A stretch of DNA of 32,962 nucleotides from Frankiaceae bacterium (GCA_030840515.1 JAVEEJ010000190.1:1-32962), one strand, 5' to 3'; positions 21,809-30,253 are shown, counted from the stretch's first letter. Numbers and translations: made by a program. Notes: a model not told the origin generated them from the sequence alone.

Positions 21809-22867
21809 GTGACTGAGCCTCGCTACGGCTGGACGCCGTCGATCGACCAGGTGAAGCCGCGCGGGCTCCCGAGCCCGCGCGGTCCGCTGTCTGCCTTGCT
21901 CATCGATCAGCTGGCCGGTCCCGTGCGCGGGGTGGGGCGCCCGCCGGCCTACAGCGGCGATCCCGTGCATGGGGAGGACGCGGCGCTCGCGCTCTACGTG
22001 CTCTACGAGCTGCACTACCGGGGCTTCGCCGACGTCGACGAGGACTGGGAGTGGGAGCCGTCGCTGCTCGCGACCCGGGCTGAGCTCGAGCGTGACTACA
22101 TCGCGCGCGTCACCGAGCTCGTCGGTCCTGTCCCGGAGGCCGGCGACGTGGTGACTGGCCTGCAGGCCGCGATGTCGGTGGTGGAGGGCCCCTCGCTGTC
22201 GATGTACGCGGCGGAGCGAGCCGACCTGCGCGAGCTCCGCGAGCTCGCCGTGCACCGCTCGGCGTGGCAGCTGAAGGAAGCCGACCCGCACTCGTGGGCG
22301 ATCCCGCGGCTGGCGGGCCGGCCCAAGGCGGCGCTCATCGAGATCCAGAAGGACGAGTACGGCGAGGGCGTGCAGCGCGACATGCACCAGGTGCTGTTCG
22401 GCCTGACGATGGAGAGCCTGGGGCTCGATGCCTCCTACGGCGCCTACCTCGACCACCTGCCGGCGGTGACGCTCGCCACCGTCAACCTGGTCTCGATGTT
22501 CGGCCTGCACCGCAAGTGGCGCGGCGCGCTGTGCGGCCACCTCGCGACCTTCGAGATGACGAGCGTCGCCCCGATGGGGAACTACGCGGCGGCCATGCGC
22601 CGACTCGGGATGTCCACGGACTCACGGCACTTCTACGAGGTGCACGTGGTCGCGGACGCACACCACTCGAGTGTGGGCGCGGAAGAGCTCGCCGGGGGCC
22701 TGGTCGAGCAGGAGCCGGAGCTGCTGCCGCAGGTGCTGTTCGGCGCGGCTGCGGTCTCGGTGCTGGAGCGGCACTTCGCCGACCACGTCCTCGACAGCTT
22801 CGGCCAGGGCGAGACCTCGCTGCTCAAGCCCTTGGAGCGACGGTCCCGCCGTCTGGTCGTCGCCTGA
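21809..22867 (+). CDS. Iron-containing redox enzyme, haem-oxygenase-like diiron family
   Basis: 352 aa. Helical core with candidate diiron ligands in YELHYRGF (about 66-73), IEIQKDEYGEGVQRDMH (about 177-193) and FYEVHVVADAHHS (about 274-286). This is the E/H, ExxxE and HxxxDxxH-like pattern of haem-oxygenase-like diiron oxidases. Such enzymes activate oxygen for hydroxylation, desaturation or N-oxygenation. GTG 21809 follows the SRPBCC stop by 12 nt. The last residues are basic (RRSRRLVVA). The reaction is not known. Confidence 0.82.
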   Translation: MTEPRYGWTPSIDQVKPRGLPSPRGPLSALLIDQLAGPVRGVGRPPAYSGDPVHGEDAALALYVLYELHYRGFADVDEDWEWEPSLLATRAELERDYIARVTELVGPVPEAGDVVTGLQAAMSVVEGPSLSMYAAERADLRELRELAVHRSAWQLKEADPHSWAIPRLAGRPKAALIEIQKDEYGEGVQRDMHQVLFGLTMESLGLDASYGAYLDHLPAVTLATVNLVSMFGLHRKWRGALCGHLATFEMTSVAPMGNYAAAMRRLGMSTDSRHFYEVHVVADAHHSSVGAEELAGGLVEQEPELLPQVLFGAAAVSVLERHFADHVLDSFGQGETSLLKPLERRSRRLVVA

Positions 22868-22870
22868 CGG

Positions 22871-23404
22871 TCAGTCGTTGCTCGCCCGTTGCTGGGCGAT
22901 GGCGTAGCCGTACTGCAGCACGTCACTGGCGGCACGCACAGCGAGCACGGCCGCGACCATCCGCGTGAGGCGCGGAGCGACCACGAGGCCGAAGCCGAAT
23001 CCGGTCGCCAGCCACTGCGCCATGCAGAACGGGCAGGTCAGCAGCTCGCCGAGGGCGTGCTTCACGCCGTCGGGATGCCGCACCTCTTCCTGCAGCTCGT
23101 TGGGTCCGCTCACGCCGTCGAACCGGGTGAACGGCGCCCGCAGTGGGCTGGTCACCGCCTCCTTCGTCAGCAGCCGGCTGGCCTTGTGTGTGGCGACTGC
23201 CAGCAGGGCGATGTCGGCGAGCTCGATGCGCTCAGGCAGCCGCTTCCCACTGCGCCGCAGCAGCAGGGACGCGAGCCCGACGGCGCCGCCGTACACGCCC
23301 ATCACGCGCACGTAGCCACCGAGCGGGCGATCGGCTGACCCGGCGTAGGCCTCTTGAGCCGCGTGCGCTCGGGCCTGCACCCTGTCGTGCATCCTGCTGG
23401 TCAT
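22871..23404 (-). CDS. DUF1360 family membrane protein
   Basis: 177 aa from ATG 23404, which has AGGAG just upstream; the track's start adds 44 unlikely residues. DUF1360 motifs are LADIALLAVATHKASRLLTK and LGELLTCPFCMAQWLA, with the conserved CPFC. Three or four hydrophobic segments suggest an integral membrane protein. The family is uncharacterised; its CxxC may bind metal or haem or form a disulfide. It is convergent with the diiron gene. Confidence 0.85.
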   Translation of the reverse strand: MTSRMHDRVQARAHAAQEAYAGSADRPLGGYVRVMGVYGGAVGLASLLLRRSGKRLPERIELADIALLAVATHKASRLLTKEAVTSPLRAPFTRFDGVSGPNELQEEVRHPDGVKHALGELLTCPFCMAQWLATGFGFGLVVAPRLTRMVAAVLAVRAASDVLQYGYAIAQQRASND

Positions 23405-23505
23405 CGCGCTCCTGATCGCGGTGGCTTCCATGCGTGGCCCATGCCCCGCAGCGACGGCTGTGAACCGAAGGCTTGCCTCGGCGCTTCCCGGGGAAGGCAA
23501 CACCC

Positions 23506-23907
23506 ATGGACCGCTTCCCTGATCCCGGCTCTCCACTAGAAGACGCTGGCGTCCCCGACCTCCAGGACGCCACGGTCGGCCAGCGACTGTCAGGTGACGA
23601 GTACGACGAGATCGACGTCACCCACGACCGCCCGCTGGCCAGCGAGGCCTGGGGCACCACCCCCGCCGAGCAGCGTGCGGGGGAGCCGCTCGACATCCGG
23701 TTGGCTCACGAGGAGCCGGACTTCGGCGAGGGCATTGCGCTCGACCCCGACGCCAACGCCGCGGGCCGTCTGGTCGACCCCGACGAGGGTGCCCACTCAG
23801 ATGTGGAGTCCGACGCGGTGGCTCGCTCGGTCGGCCTGGCCGGCGGCGGGCTGACAGCCGAAGAGGCCGCGATGCACCTCATCGACGAACCCACCTACGA
23901 GGACTAG
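23506..23907 (+). CDS. DUF5709 family protein
   Basis: 133 aa, highly acidic. ATG 23506 has GGAAGG upstream. Signature segments are GVPDLQDATVGQRLSGDEYD, the RPLASEAWGTTPAEQ motif, a LAHEEPD segment, GRLVDPDEGAHSD and a C-terminal LTAEEAAMHLIDE. DUF5709 proteins are common in actinobacteria, and their function is unknown. It is immediately upstream of topoisomerase IB (11-nt gap) and probably co-transcribed. No signal peptide. Confidence 0.85.
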   Translation: MDRFPDPGSPLEDAGVPDLQDATVGQRLSGDEYDEIDVTHDRPLASEAWGTTPAEQRAGEPLDIRLAHEEPDFGEGIALDPDANAAGRLVDPDEGAHSDVESDAVARSVGLAGGGLTAEEAAMHLIDEPTYED

Positions 23908-23918
23908 GCGCACACCGC

Positions 23919-24950
23919 ATGCCGCGGTTGCGCCGGGTCGACCCCCGGTCACCCGGGATCACCCGGCGCCGCAAGGGCCGCGGGTTCGAGTACGTCGACG
24001 CGCGCGGGCGCTCCGTCACCAACAGCGAGGTGCTCGACCGGATCAGTGCTCTGGCGCTGCCACCTGCGTGGAAAGACGTCTGGATCTGCGCCGACCCGAA
24101 CGGCCACATCCAGGCGGTCGGCACGGACGCGGCCGGACGCCGGCAGTACCGCTATCACGACCACTGGCGAGAGCGCCGCGACCGCGCGAAGCACGACCGC
24201 GTCCTCGAGCTCGCCGCGGTGCTACCCGACCTGCGCGACCAGGTCTGCAAGGACCTCGCCGAGGCCGGACGCGGCGCCATCAGCCAGCGGGCCGCCCTTG
24301 CGCTTGCGGTGCGGCTGCTGGACCTGGGCTTCTTCCGCATCGGTGAGGAGCGCTACGTCGCGGCGAACGGCACGTTCGGTCTGACGACGCTGCAGCGGGA
24401 CCACGTACGGGTGGTGCGGGGCGAGACGATCAGCTTCGACTACCTGGCCAAAGGAGCGAAGCGCAGAACCCTCGAGCTGACCGACCCGGAGGCGGCGGCG
24501 GTGGTCTCGCGGCTGAAGCGGCGGCGCGAGCGCAGCCGGCGCCTGCTCGCCTGCACGACCGACGGGCGCTGGTGCCGGATCACCTCGCGCGACGTCAACG
24601 ACTACCTGCGCGAGGCCACCGGGCTGGCGATCACCGCAAAGGACTTCCGCACCTGGCACGCCACCGTGTTGATGGCTGTCGCCTTGGCGATGTCGACGGA
24701 GGCGACGACGTCGCAGTCGGCGCGCCAGCGCGCGGTGGCCCGGGCGGTTGCCGAGGTCGCGCACTACCTCGGCAACACTCCGGCCGTCTGCCGACGCAGC
24801 TACATCGACCCGCGCGTCATCGACCGCTTCAACGACGGGGACACGATCCGGCCCGTTATGGACAAGCTCGCTTTCGGTGTCGATCCCAGCGAGCCGGCGA
24901 CGCGCGGCGCCATCGAGGACGCAGTGCGCGACCTGTTGCGCGTCGCCTGA
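23919..24950 (+). CDS. DNA topoisomerase IB (poxvirus-like)
   Basis: 343 aa. Relaxes supercoils through a 3'-phosphotyrosyl intermediate. Catalytic residues are visible: Arg140 in FFRIGEERY, Lys in the KGAKRRTLEL strand, Arg244 in KDFRTWHA and the nucleophile Tyr295 in CRRSYIDPRVI. The position filled by His in vaccinia virus is Asn here (LGNTPAV), as is usual in bacterial members. The N-terminal recognition domain includes PPAWKDVWICADPNGHIQA. It is found in a subset of actinobacteria beside the normal gyrase and topoisomerase IA. Confidence 0.93.
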   Translation: MPRLRRVDPRSPGITRRRKGRGFEYVDARGRSVTNSEVLDRISALALPPAWKDVWICADPNGHIQAVGTDAAGRRQYRYHDHWRERRDRAKHDRVLELAAVLPDLRDQVCKDLAEAGRGAISQRAALALAVRLLDLGFFRIGEERYVAANGTFGLTTLQRDHVRVVRGETISFDYLAKGAKRRTLELTDPEAAAVVSRLKRRRERSRRLLACTTDGRWCRITSRDVNDYLREATGLAITAKDFRTWHATVLMAVALAMSTEATTSQSARQRAVARAVAEVAHYLGNTPAVCRRSYIDPRVIDRFNDGDTIRPVMDKLAFGVDPSEPATRGAIEDAVRDLLRVA

Positions 24951-24958
24951 CTCTGCTT

Positions 24959-24998
24959 CAGGACTGGGACATCGGGCAGTCAGGACTGGGACGTCGGG
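24959..24998. repeat. 18-bp direct repeat spanning the 3' end of the putative lipid-droplet protein gene
   Basis: CAGGACTGGGAC(A/G)TCGGG occurs at 24959-24976 and 24981-24998 (17 of 18 identical). One copy encodes the C-terminal PTSQS region and overlaps the stop; the other lies just after it. It looks like a small tandem duplication. Confidence 0.6.
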
Positions 24999-25630
24999 AC
25001 CAGCTTGGGCGCGCCGCTGTCTGCGTCGTCGGACTGCAGCTTCGCGATGCGGTTCTCCAGTGCAGTGATGACGGGCAGGCGGTTGGCGTGATTGCGCTCC
25101 CACTCCCGCAGCTGGATCAGCTGCACGACGTCGAGCGGACGGATCCGGTTGCGCAGCGACCCGATGGTGAGGTGATCGAAGTCCGGCAGCGGCAGCTCGT
25201 CGTGGGTCATGGTGGCGCCGGAGACGAAGTCGTCGGCGTCGGCAACCTGGAGGGCCGCCTTCTCCACGAGGGCGGCGGCAGCGCCTGGGGCTCCGACCTC
25301 CGCGGCCTCCTGCGCCACGGGCTCCGGCTCCGGTCGCGCCTGGGCAGGCGGGGGGAGAGTCGCGTCCCGCTGGGCCTCCACGTCGGCGACCTGGTGCTCG
25401 CCCATCGGCGGCGAGAACGCCTCGCCCGGCATCGCCTTGCGCACGAGCGCCGACCCCACGCCCCAGGCCGTGCCTGCGACGGTTCCGACCAGGTGCGGGA
25501 GCTCCTTCAGCACGGCAGGCGCGGCGCCGCGGGCGGTCGTGGCCAGGGCACCGGCGACCTGCATGGTCGACCGAGCCCGCTCGAGGACCGCCTCGCGGGA
25601 GAGCTCCTCTGGGACGAGGGGAAGTCGCAT
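24980..25630 (-). CDS. Putative lipid-droplet-associated protein (DUF8129-like C-terminus)
   Basis: 216 aa from ATG 25630, with GGAGG 5 nt upstream. The N-terminal region is amphipathic and helical (APAVLKELPHLVGTVAGTAW), which could bind a lipid monolayer. A Pro/Glu/Gln-rich linker follows (~85-120). The C-terminal ~60 residues carry LPLPDFDHLTIGSLRNRIRP and REWERNHANRLPVI, the conserved segment of proteins annotated as lipid-droplet-associated in actinobacteria. I assign it from memory of that C-terminal pattern. It is convergent with topoisomerase IB. Confidence 0.7.
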   Translation of the reverse strand: MRLPLVPEELSREAVLERARSTMQVAGALATTARGAAPAVLKELPHLVGTVAGTAWGVGSALVRKAMPGEAFSPPMGEHQVADVEAQRDATLPPPAQARPEPEPVAQEAAEVGAPGAAAALVEKAALQVADADDFVSGATMTHDELPLPDFDHLTIGSLRNRIRPLDVVQLIQLREWERNHANRLPVITALENRIAKLQSDDADSGAPKLVPTSQS

Positions 25631-25786
25631 CGTGTCCTCCAAGAACGGTCGTGGGTTGATGGTCCCTTGCCCTCAGGTGAGTCGACCCGAACCTGTCACC
25701 TCAGGGTGAGTGGCAGGTCCTCCCCGCGGGGGCAGAAGGCTGACCACGAGGTCGACAGTCGTCCGCCGATCACAGTGGAGGTCCTG

Positions 25787-26179
25787 GTGGAGCGAGGAAG
25801 CACCAAGCACGGGCGACAGCTGGACGAGGCCCTCAAGCACGAGACCGCGGGATTGGTCAGCGGTGGCCACGCGACTCACGCCGAAGAGTGGCGCGACCCC
25901 GAGCCGGCGGGCGAGGACCAGGCGGTGACCACGGCCCTGGTGGGTGGCACGCCTGCAGGCCTTGCGCCCGAGGAGGTCGAGGCGCGGAGCGAGCTCGCTC
26001 GCTACCTGGGTCTTGCCTGCTTCCCCGGCACGGCCATGCTGCTGCTCGAGGCAGCGGCTAGCAACAGTGCTCCGGAGACGATCCTTAACCAGCTGCGCAC
26101 ACTGCCGACCGACGCGGAGTTCGAGAACGTCGCGGAGGTGTGGCAGGGGCTCGGCGGCGGCCTGGAGGAGCGGACCTAG
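25787..26179 (+). CDS. DUF2795 domain protein
   Basis: 130 aa from GTG 25787, with GGAGG 5 nt upstream. The N-terminus RGSTKHGRQLDEALKHET and EEWRDPEPAGEDQ are typical of actinobacterial DUF2795 proteins. The C-terminal domain (LARYLGLACFPGTAMLLLEA, LRTLPTDAEFENVAEVW) is the DUF2795 fold. Function unknown; no signal peptide. It is divergent from the putative lipid-droplet protein gene. Confidence 0.85.
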   Translation: MERGSTKHGRQLDEALKHETAGLVSGGHATHAEEWRDPEPAGEDQAVTTALVGGTPAGLAPEEVEARSELARYLGLACFPGTAMLLLEAAASNSAPETILNQLRTLPTDAEFENVAEVWQGLGGGLEERT

Positions 26180-26235
26180 CGGTCTTCCTCAGCGCGCCGG
26201 CACAAGCGCCAGGGCGAGAAAGGCAGCCGACCGGG

Positions 26236-26379
26236 TCATCGCCGTCGGGCCGGCGTGTTCTGGAGGGCGAAGATGCGGCGCCAGGCGAGCCGGGTCTCGG
26301 CGGCCCGGCGCCGCTTCGCGTAGTAGGCACGCAGCAAGGCACGGCGCTGGTCGAGCAGTGTGGTGGCGTCGTCGTTCAC
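26236..26379 (-). CDS. Possible 47-aa basic protein, hypothetical
   Basis: This ORF is below the track's length cutoff. It reads VNDDATTLLDQRRALLRAYY and then a basic stretch AKRRRAAETRLAWRR, ending PARRR. The composition looks like a helical basic protein, and the interval between DUF2795 and the BNR gene is otherwise empty. No strong Shine-Dalgarno (only TCAGG close to the GTG). It could be chance. Confidence 0.3.
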   Translation of the reverse strand: MNDDATTLLDQRRALLRAYYAKRRRAAETRLAWRRIFALQNTPARRR

Positions 26380-26420
26380 GCCTGAGTGATCGCCCGGCTA
26401 CGCGCTGTCCAAACTCCCCG

Positions 26421-27824
26421 TTACCGGTTGAGCTTGGGGCCTCCGACGAGGGTGCCGATGACGCCCTCGTTGTCGTGGATGCTCTCCACCTTCGTCTTCT
26501 CACAGTCGGCTTGGCACGCGTCGACGTACGCGCCCCACGGGGCACCGTCCGGCGCGATCTCCACATCGATGAAGTCGAGCACCCGACCGCAGCGGCCAGG
26601 GCCGCAGTCATCGACCTTGTAGGCGTGCTTCGGGTCGTTGATCGTGGCCGTGTAGAAGGTCGGGTTGGAGGTCAGCAGGCCGGTCGCCGAGGCGAGGTAG
26701 CCGTTCCAGAAGGCGCCCTTGCCAGGCGTCATCGTCGTTCCGTAGTAGGCGATCGCGATCTTGCCGGGGGCACCGACCGTGAGGGTGGCGAGGTTCGTCG
26801 CCTTGACCCCCGGGGCCGCCGCGTTGACCGGCTTGCTCCAGGACTTGCCGGCGTTGCGCGAGATGCTGATCATCGGCTTGCGCTCGGAGTTGTTCCACAG
26901 GTAGTAGAGGTTGTTCTGCTTGTCGATCGCGACGCTCGGGTCACCGCCCTTGACGGGGTCGGGCGAGACGTGCGAGATCGTCCAGCTCGCGCCTTCGTCC
27001 TTGCTGATGGCGAGCGTCGGCCTGTTGCTGCAGCCTGCGTAGGGGATGTAGATCCAGCCTCGGCTGTCGGTGACGCCGTGGCCGTTGAGCCCCGAGCACT
27101 CCGGGTTGTCCGCGCCGACGGTCGGGATCCAGGTGATGCCGCCGTCGAGCGACTTCGTGCAGTCGGTGTAGGCCAGCTTGTTGAAGCAGTAGTAGACGAC
27201 CTTCGAGTACAACGGGGTCAGGGTGCTGGTGACCGGCTTGCCGGTGAAGACCGTCTGGTGGTCGTTGACCGGCTCGCCGCAGGCGATCGGGTTGGTGATC
27301 CAGAGCGCGCCGTTGTTGTCGCTGTAAGAGATCTCGTTGCAGCCCAGGTTGAGGTCGATGTTGTAGATCCGGTCGAAGTCACCGGCGTGGTCGACGTAGA
27401 GGTAGGGGTCCTGCGAGATCACGTGGGTGCTGGCACCGGTGTTCGGGTCACCGGGCGAGACGTTCTGCCAGGTCTTTCCCTTGTCCTTCGTGATGAAGAT
27501 CGCGCGGCCACCGGGGGCGACCGTCTGCAGCGCCTCGGTGGAGCCGGCGCAGGAGGTCACGCAGCCGGAGCTGATGGTCGCGACGACGTACCCGTTGCGC
27601 GTGATGCCCAGCGTGGGTTCCCCCGCACCGTGGTGCAGGCGGAACTCCTTGGGGGTGGGCAGGCCGTGCGCCGCGATCTTCTTGCCGTCCGCGTGGTGGG
27701 CGACCGCGGTGCGGCCGGCAGCGGTTGCGCTGCCTGCCGCGCTCAGCGCGAGCGCGCTGCCGGCCACGAGGGCCCCCACTGCGAGGAGGCGGAACGAACG
27801 AGCATTGCGGCGCGACGTGCGCAT
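26421..27824 (-). CDS. Secreted BNR/Asp-box repeat protein (second copy)
   Basis: 467 aa from ATG 27824, with GGAG 8 nt upstream; the longer track start reads into the tRNA region. The signal peptide is rich in Leu, Ala and Gly (LLAVGALVAGSALALSAAGS, cleavage near residue 36). At least five Asp-box-like turns are visible: ITKDKGKTWQ, YSDNNGALW, SLDGGITW, SKDEGASW and SRNAGKSW. Several cysteines suggest disulfides. It resembles the protein at 6.7-8.1 kb in architecture but is divergent in sequence. No catalytic triad was identified. Confidence 0.8.
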   Translation of the reverse strand: MRTSRRNARSFRLLAVGALVAGSALALSAAGSATAAGRTAVAHHADGKKIAAHGLPTPKEFRLHHGAGEPTLGITRNGYVVATISSGCVTSCAGSTEALQTVAPGGRAIFITKDKGKTWQNVSPGDPNTGASTHVISQDPYLYVDHAGDFDRIYNIDLNLGCNEISYSDNNGALWITNPIACGEPVNDHQTVFTGKPVTSTLTPLYSKVVYYCFNKLAYTDCTKSLDGGITWIPTVGADNPECSGLNGHGVTDSRGWIYIPYAGCSNRPTLAISKDEGASWTISHVSPDPVKGGDPSVAIDKQNNLYYLWNNSERKPMISISRNAGKSWSKPVNAAAPGVKATNLATLTVGAPGKIAIAYYGTTMTPGKGAFWNGYLASATGLLTSNPTFYTATINDPKHAYKVDDCGPGRCGRVLDFIDVEIAPDGAPWGAYVDACQADCEKTKVESIHDNEGVIGTLVGGPKLNR

Positions 27825-27941
27825 GGGGCACTCCAGATCTGGGCGCGCTCGTGGCGCGCTCACTGAGGGGGGCGGGTGGCCTTGCCGGAGTCCTTCGCCA
27901 CCGAGCGCCTGATCCCTCCTCGCTACGCTCGGACCGCTCCT

Positions 27942-28030
27942 GGAGGGTTCGCGTAGTGGCCGAGCGCAGGCGCCTTGAAAGCGCCCAGGCGGTTCATCCC
28001 GTCTCGTGGGTTCAAATCCCACACCCTCCG
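27942..28030 (+). tRNA. tRNA-Ser (anticodon TGA)
   Basis: Acceptor arms GGAGGGT and ACCCTCC pair fully, followed by discriminator G. The anticodon loop CTTGAAA carries TGA. A long variable arm and the T-loop GGTTCAAATCC are present, as expected for a class II tRNA. The 3' CCA is not encoded (GCCGG follows). Confidence 0.95.
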
Positions 28031-28086
28031 CCGGTCGCACGTCTCAACCCCTAGCCTGCCCGCAGGTGCGCGAGGTGGGAGCCGGG

Positions 28087-29697
28087 ATGACGCGCTGTTC
28101 GAGGTGGTGCCTGGCGCTGGGTGCCCTTGGGCTGCTCCTGGTCGGCTGGCCCCCAGGCGTGGCGGCCGCGGCCGCGCCACCCTCGCCGTGCGCCCTCCTG
28201 ACCTCGGCCGAGGTGACCGCGGTCACCGGGCTCCCGGTCAAGACGCCGTACCTGTTCACTCCGGCGAACTGCGTCTGGGACACCCCGAACTTCGCCGACG
28301 ACAGCAGTGGTCAGCCTTACGCCCGCGTCTCCACGATCTTCCAGCCCTACTCGGGCAGCGGGCTGCCGGTGCTGAACGACCAGGACGACGCGGTCAGCGC
28401 ACAGCTCGGTGTCCCCGCCTCGATCGAGGTCATGGGACCGCAGGAGGGCCCCTTCCCGACGACTCGGATCACCGTCATGAACGGCCTGCAGCTCGCCACC
28501 CTCGACTACGGCCGCTGCGATGTGGCCGACGCTGCCGGCGGGTGCAGCAACGCGAAGGGCAGCACGACGGAGGGCGCGCTCAGGCTCGCGAGGCTGATGC
28601 TGCCCCGAGTCCCGTTCATCGCCCCGCCGACGGACACTCCCGGCCCGCAGCCCACCGCGCCGACCATCACGCAGACTCCACCGGCGCCGGCCGTCGCCGG
28701 GCCTGCCGGCCCGCGCCACCACACCCGCCCCGCCGTCTTCGCCGCCAAGCTCCCGGACCTGCGCTCGACCTTCGGCGACGCGTCCCAGGACCTGGTGAAC
28801 CTGCTGCTGGCGTTCGCTGTCCTGCTGTTCGTCACGTTCCCGGCCGAGCTGTTCAACAAGACCTTCGAGAAGCACTACTCCGAGATCCGCGCGGGATGGA
28901 GGCGCTGGTTGCACCTGCCGCCGCCGAACGGTGAACCGCGACCCCCGCGCGGCACGTCGTTCGCGGCGGTGGTGCTCACCGGCGCCGTGCTCGGGGCGCT
29001 GCTCGATCCCCACGCCGGTCTGGACCTGTCAACCGCGCTCGGGCTGCTCGCCACGCTCGTCACGATCGTCGTGTTCCTCCTGCTCAAGGCAGGGATCGAG
29101 ACCGGCTACCGCCGGAGCCGACAGCTTGACGGCGCGCGGGTCCTGCGGGCGCTGCCGGGCGGGCTCGCGGTCGCAGCGGCGTGCGTGCTCTTCTCGCGGC
29201 TGCTCAACTTCCAGCCCGGCTACCTCTACGGCGTGGTCGCCGTAGTCGCCTTCTCGACGGCGATGCCGAAGCAGGACAAGGGACGCGTCAGCGCCGTCTC
29301 TCACGTGGCTCAGTTGGTGGTCGGCTTGGTCGCGTGGCTGGTCTGGCTTCCTGTCCACGATGCCGGCAGCACGTGGCCGGTCATTCTCGCCACGGATGTT
29401 CTGGGCGCCCTTTTCGTCGCCGCGCTCGTGAGCACCACTCTGACCCTGCTCCCGCTGCGCTTCCTCGACGGTGGTCACGTCTTCGAGTGGCGCCGAACCG
29501 TGTGGGGCGCCCTGTTCCTGACGGCGGCCTTCGTCATGCTTGCCGTCATGCTCAACCCCCACAGTGACAAGGTCAGCTCTGGTCCTAGCAACTGGGTGCT
29601 GGCGATCGCGCTGCTTGTGCTCTTCGGCGCCGCCTCGGCGGGGTTCGCCTTCTACTGGCACCGGCGCGATGCGCGGGCCGTCGCGGTCACCCCGTAA
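28087..29697 (+). CDS. Membrane protein with secreted DUF3558-like N-domain and polytopic C-domain
   Basis: 536 aa from ATG 28087, with GGGAG 6 nt upstream. A signal-like hydrophobic N-terminus leads into an extracytoplasmic domain starting PCALLTSAEVTAVTGLPV, which resembles DUF3558-type domains, with paired cysteines (C..C at DYGRCDVADAAGGC). A Pro/Thr-rich linker follows (~200-235), then about eight membrane segments from LVNLLLAFAVLLFVTF to LVLFGAASAGFAFYW. The function is unknown. Its last 11 bp overlap the convergent membrane protein gene. Confidence 0.75.
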   Translation: MTRCSRWCLALGALGLLLVGWPPGVAAAAAPPSPCALLTSAEVTAVTGLPVKTPYLFTPANCVWDTPNFADDSSGQPYARVSTIFQPYSGSGLPVLNDQDDAVSAQLGVPASIEVMGPQEGPFPTTRITVMNGLQLATLDYGRCDVADAAGGCSNAKGSTTEGALRLARLMLPRVPFIAPPTDTPGPQPTAPTITQTPPAPAVAGPAGPRHHTRPAVFAAKLPDLRSTFGDASQDLVNLLLAFAVLLFVTFPAELFNKTFEKHYSEIRAGWRRWLHLPPPNGEPRPPRGTSFAAVVLTGAVLGALLDPHAGLDLSTALGLLATLVTIVVFLLLKAGIETGYRRSRQLDGARVLRALPGGLAVAAACVLFSRLLNFQPGYLYGVVAVVAFSTAMPKQDKGRVSAVSHVAQLVVGLVAWLVWLPVHDAGSTWPVILATDVLGALFVAALVSTTLTLLPLRFLDGGHVFEWRRTVWGALFLTAAFVMLAVMLNPHSDKVSSGPSNWVLAIALLVLFGAASAGFAFYWHRRDARAVAVTP

Positions 29698-30253
29698 CGC
29701 TGAGCCGGATGTCCATGCCCCCGCGCGTGGGGACCAGGGCAACCGCCGCGGTGAGCCCGCCGCGCTCGAAGCGCAACAGCTCCGGGCTCGCCGCGAGGGC
29801 GGTCCAGCCGCCGGCGCGCATCGCCGCCTCCAGCTGAGGGCGCACCTGTGCGCTCGTGAGGCTCGTCTGTGTTGCAGCGGCGAGCACCGGGTCGCCGCTG
29901 CCTGGGATCGTGATCCGGGGCGCTTCCTGCCGGCCACCCGGCACCACCGGCAAGGACTTGATGAGATCGAGCACACCGGCGGCGCCGACCAGCAGCGCGG
30001 TGCACCGCGAGTGCATGGCGGCATCCCCGCAGACCCCGACCTCGTCAGCGGCCCGATGCTGCGGCTGACCGTTTCCAGGACCGTCGGCGGCGCTGCGGAC
30101 AAGGACCGTGAGCAGACCACTGAGCACGAGTACGGCGATGCTCACGCCAAGGGTCGGCGTACTCGTCGCCCACTGCTTTGCTCGTCCTTGCGGCACCGCG
30201 CGCCAGACGAGCAGCAGCCCCAGCGCGACGAGGACGAGGGCGAGCGCTCTCAC
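29687..30253 (-). CDS. Small membrane protein, hypothetical
   Basis: 188 aa from GTG 30253, overlapping the acyl-CoA dehydrogenase stop by 4 nt (GTGA), which implies translational coupling. Two membrane segments near the N-terminus (ALALVLVALGLLLVW and TLGVSIAVLVLSGLLTVLV) are followed by a soluble domain with HSRCTALLVGAAGVLDL and a conserved-looking LRFERGGLTAAVALVP. No known domain is recognised. The track's longer ORF in this frame is antisense or shadow across the dehydrogenase gene. Confidence 0.65.
   Translation of the reverse strand: MRALALVLVALGLLLVWRAVPQGRAKQWATSTPTLGVSIAVLVLSGLLTVLVRSAADGPGNGQPQHRAADEVGVCGDAAMHSRCTALLVGAAGVLDLIKSLPVVPGGRQEAPRITIPGSGDPVLAAATQTSLTSAQVRPQLEAAMRAGGWTALAASPELLRFERGGLTAAVALVPTRGGMDIRLSVTG

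Noticed and set aside
24572-26179. 535-aa plus ORF covering topoisomerase 3' end to DUF2795
   Set aside because: The upstream part is an out-of-frame shadow; DUF2795 begins at GTG 25787 with GGAGG upstream.
25944-27866. 640-aa plus ORF antisense to the second BNR gene
   Set aside because: Antisense shadow rich in Arg, Val and Asp; the minus-strand frame has the signal peptide and Asp boxes.
27901-27932. Inverted repeat CCGAGCG...CGCTCGG before tRNA-Ser
   Set aside because: Seven-bp arms with an 18-nt loop in GC-rich DNA are weak evidence; no clear function could be assigned.
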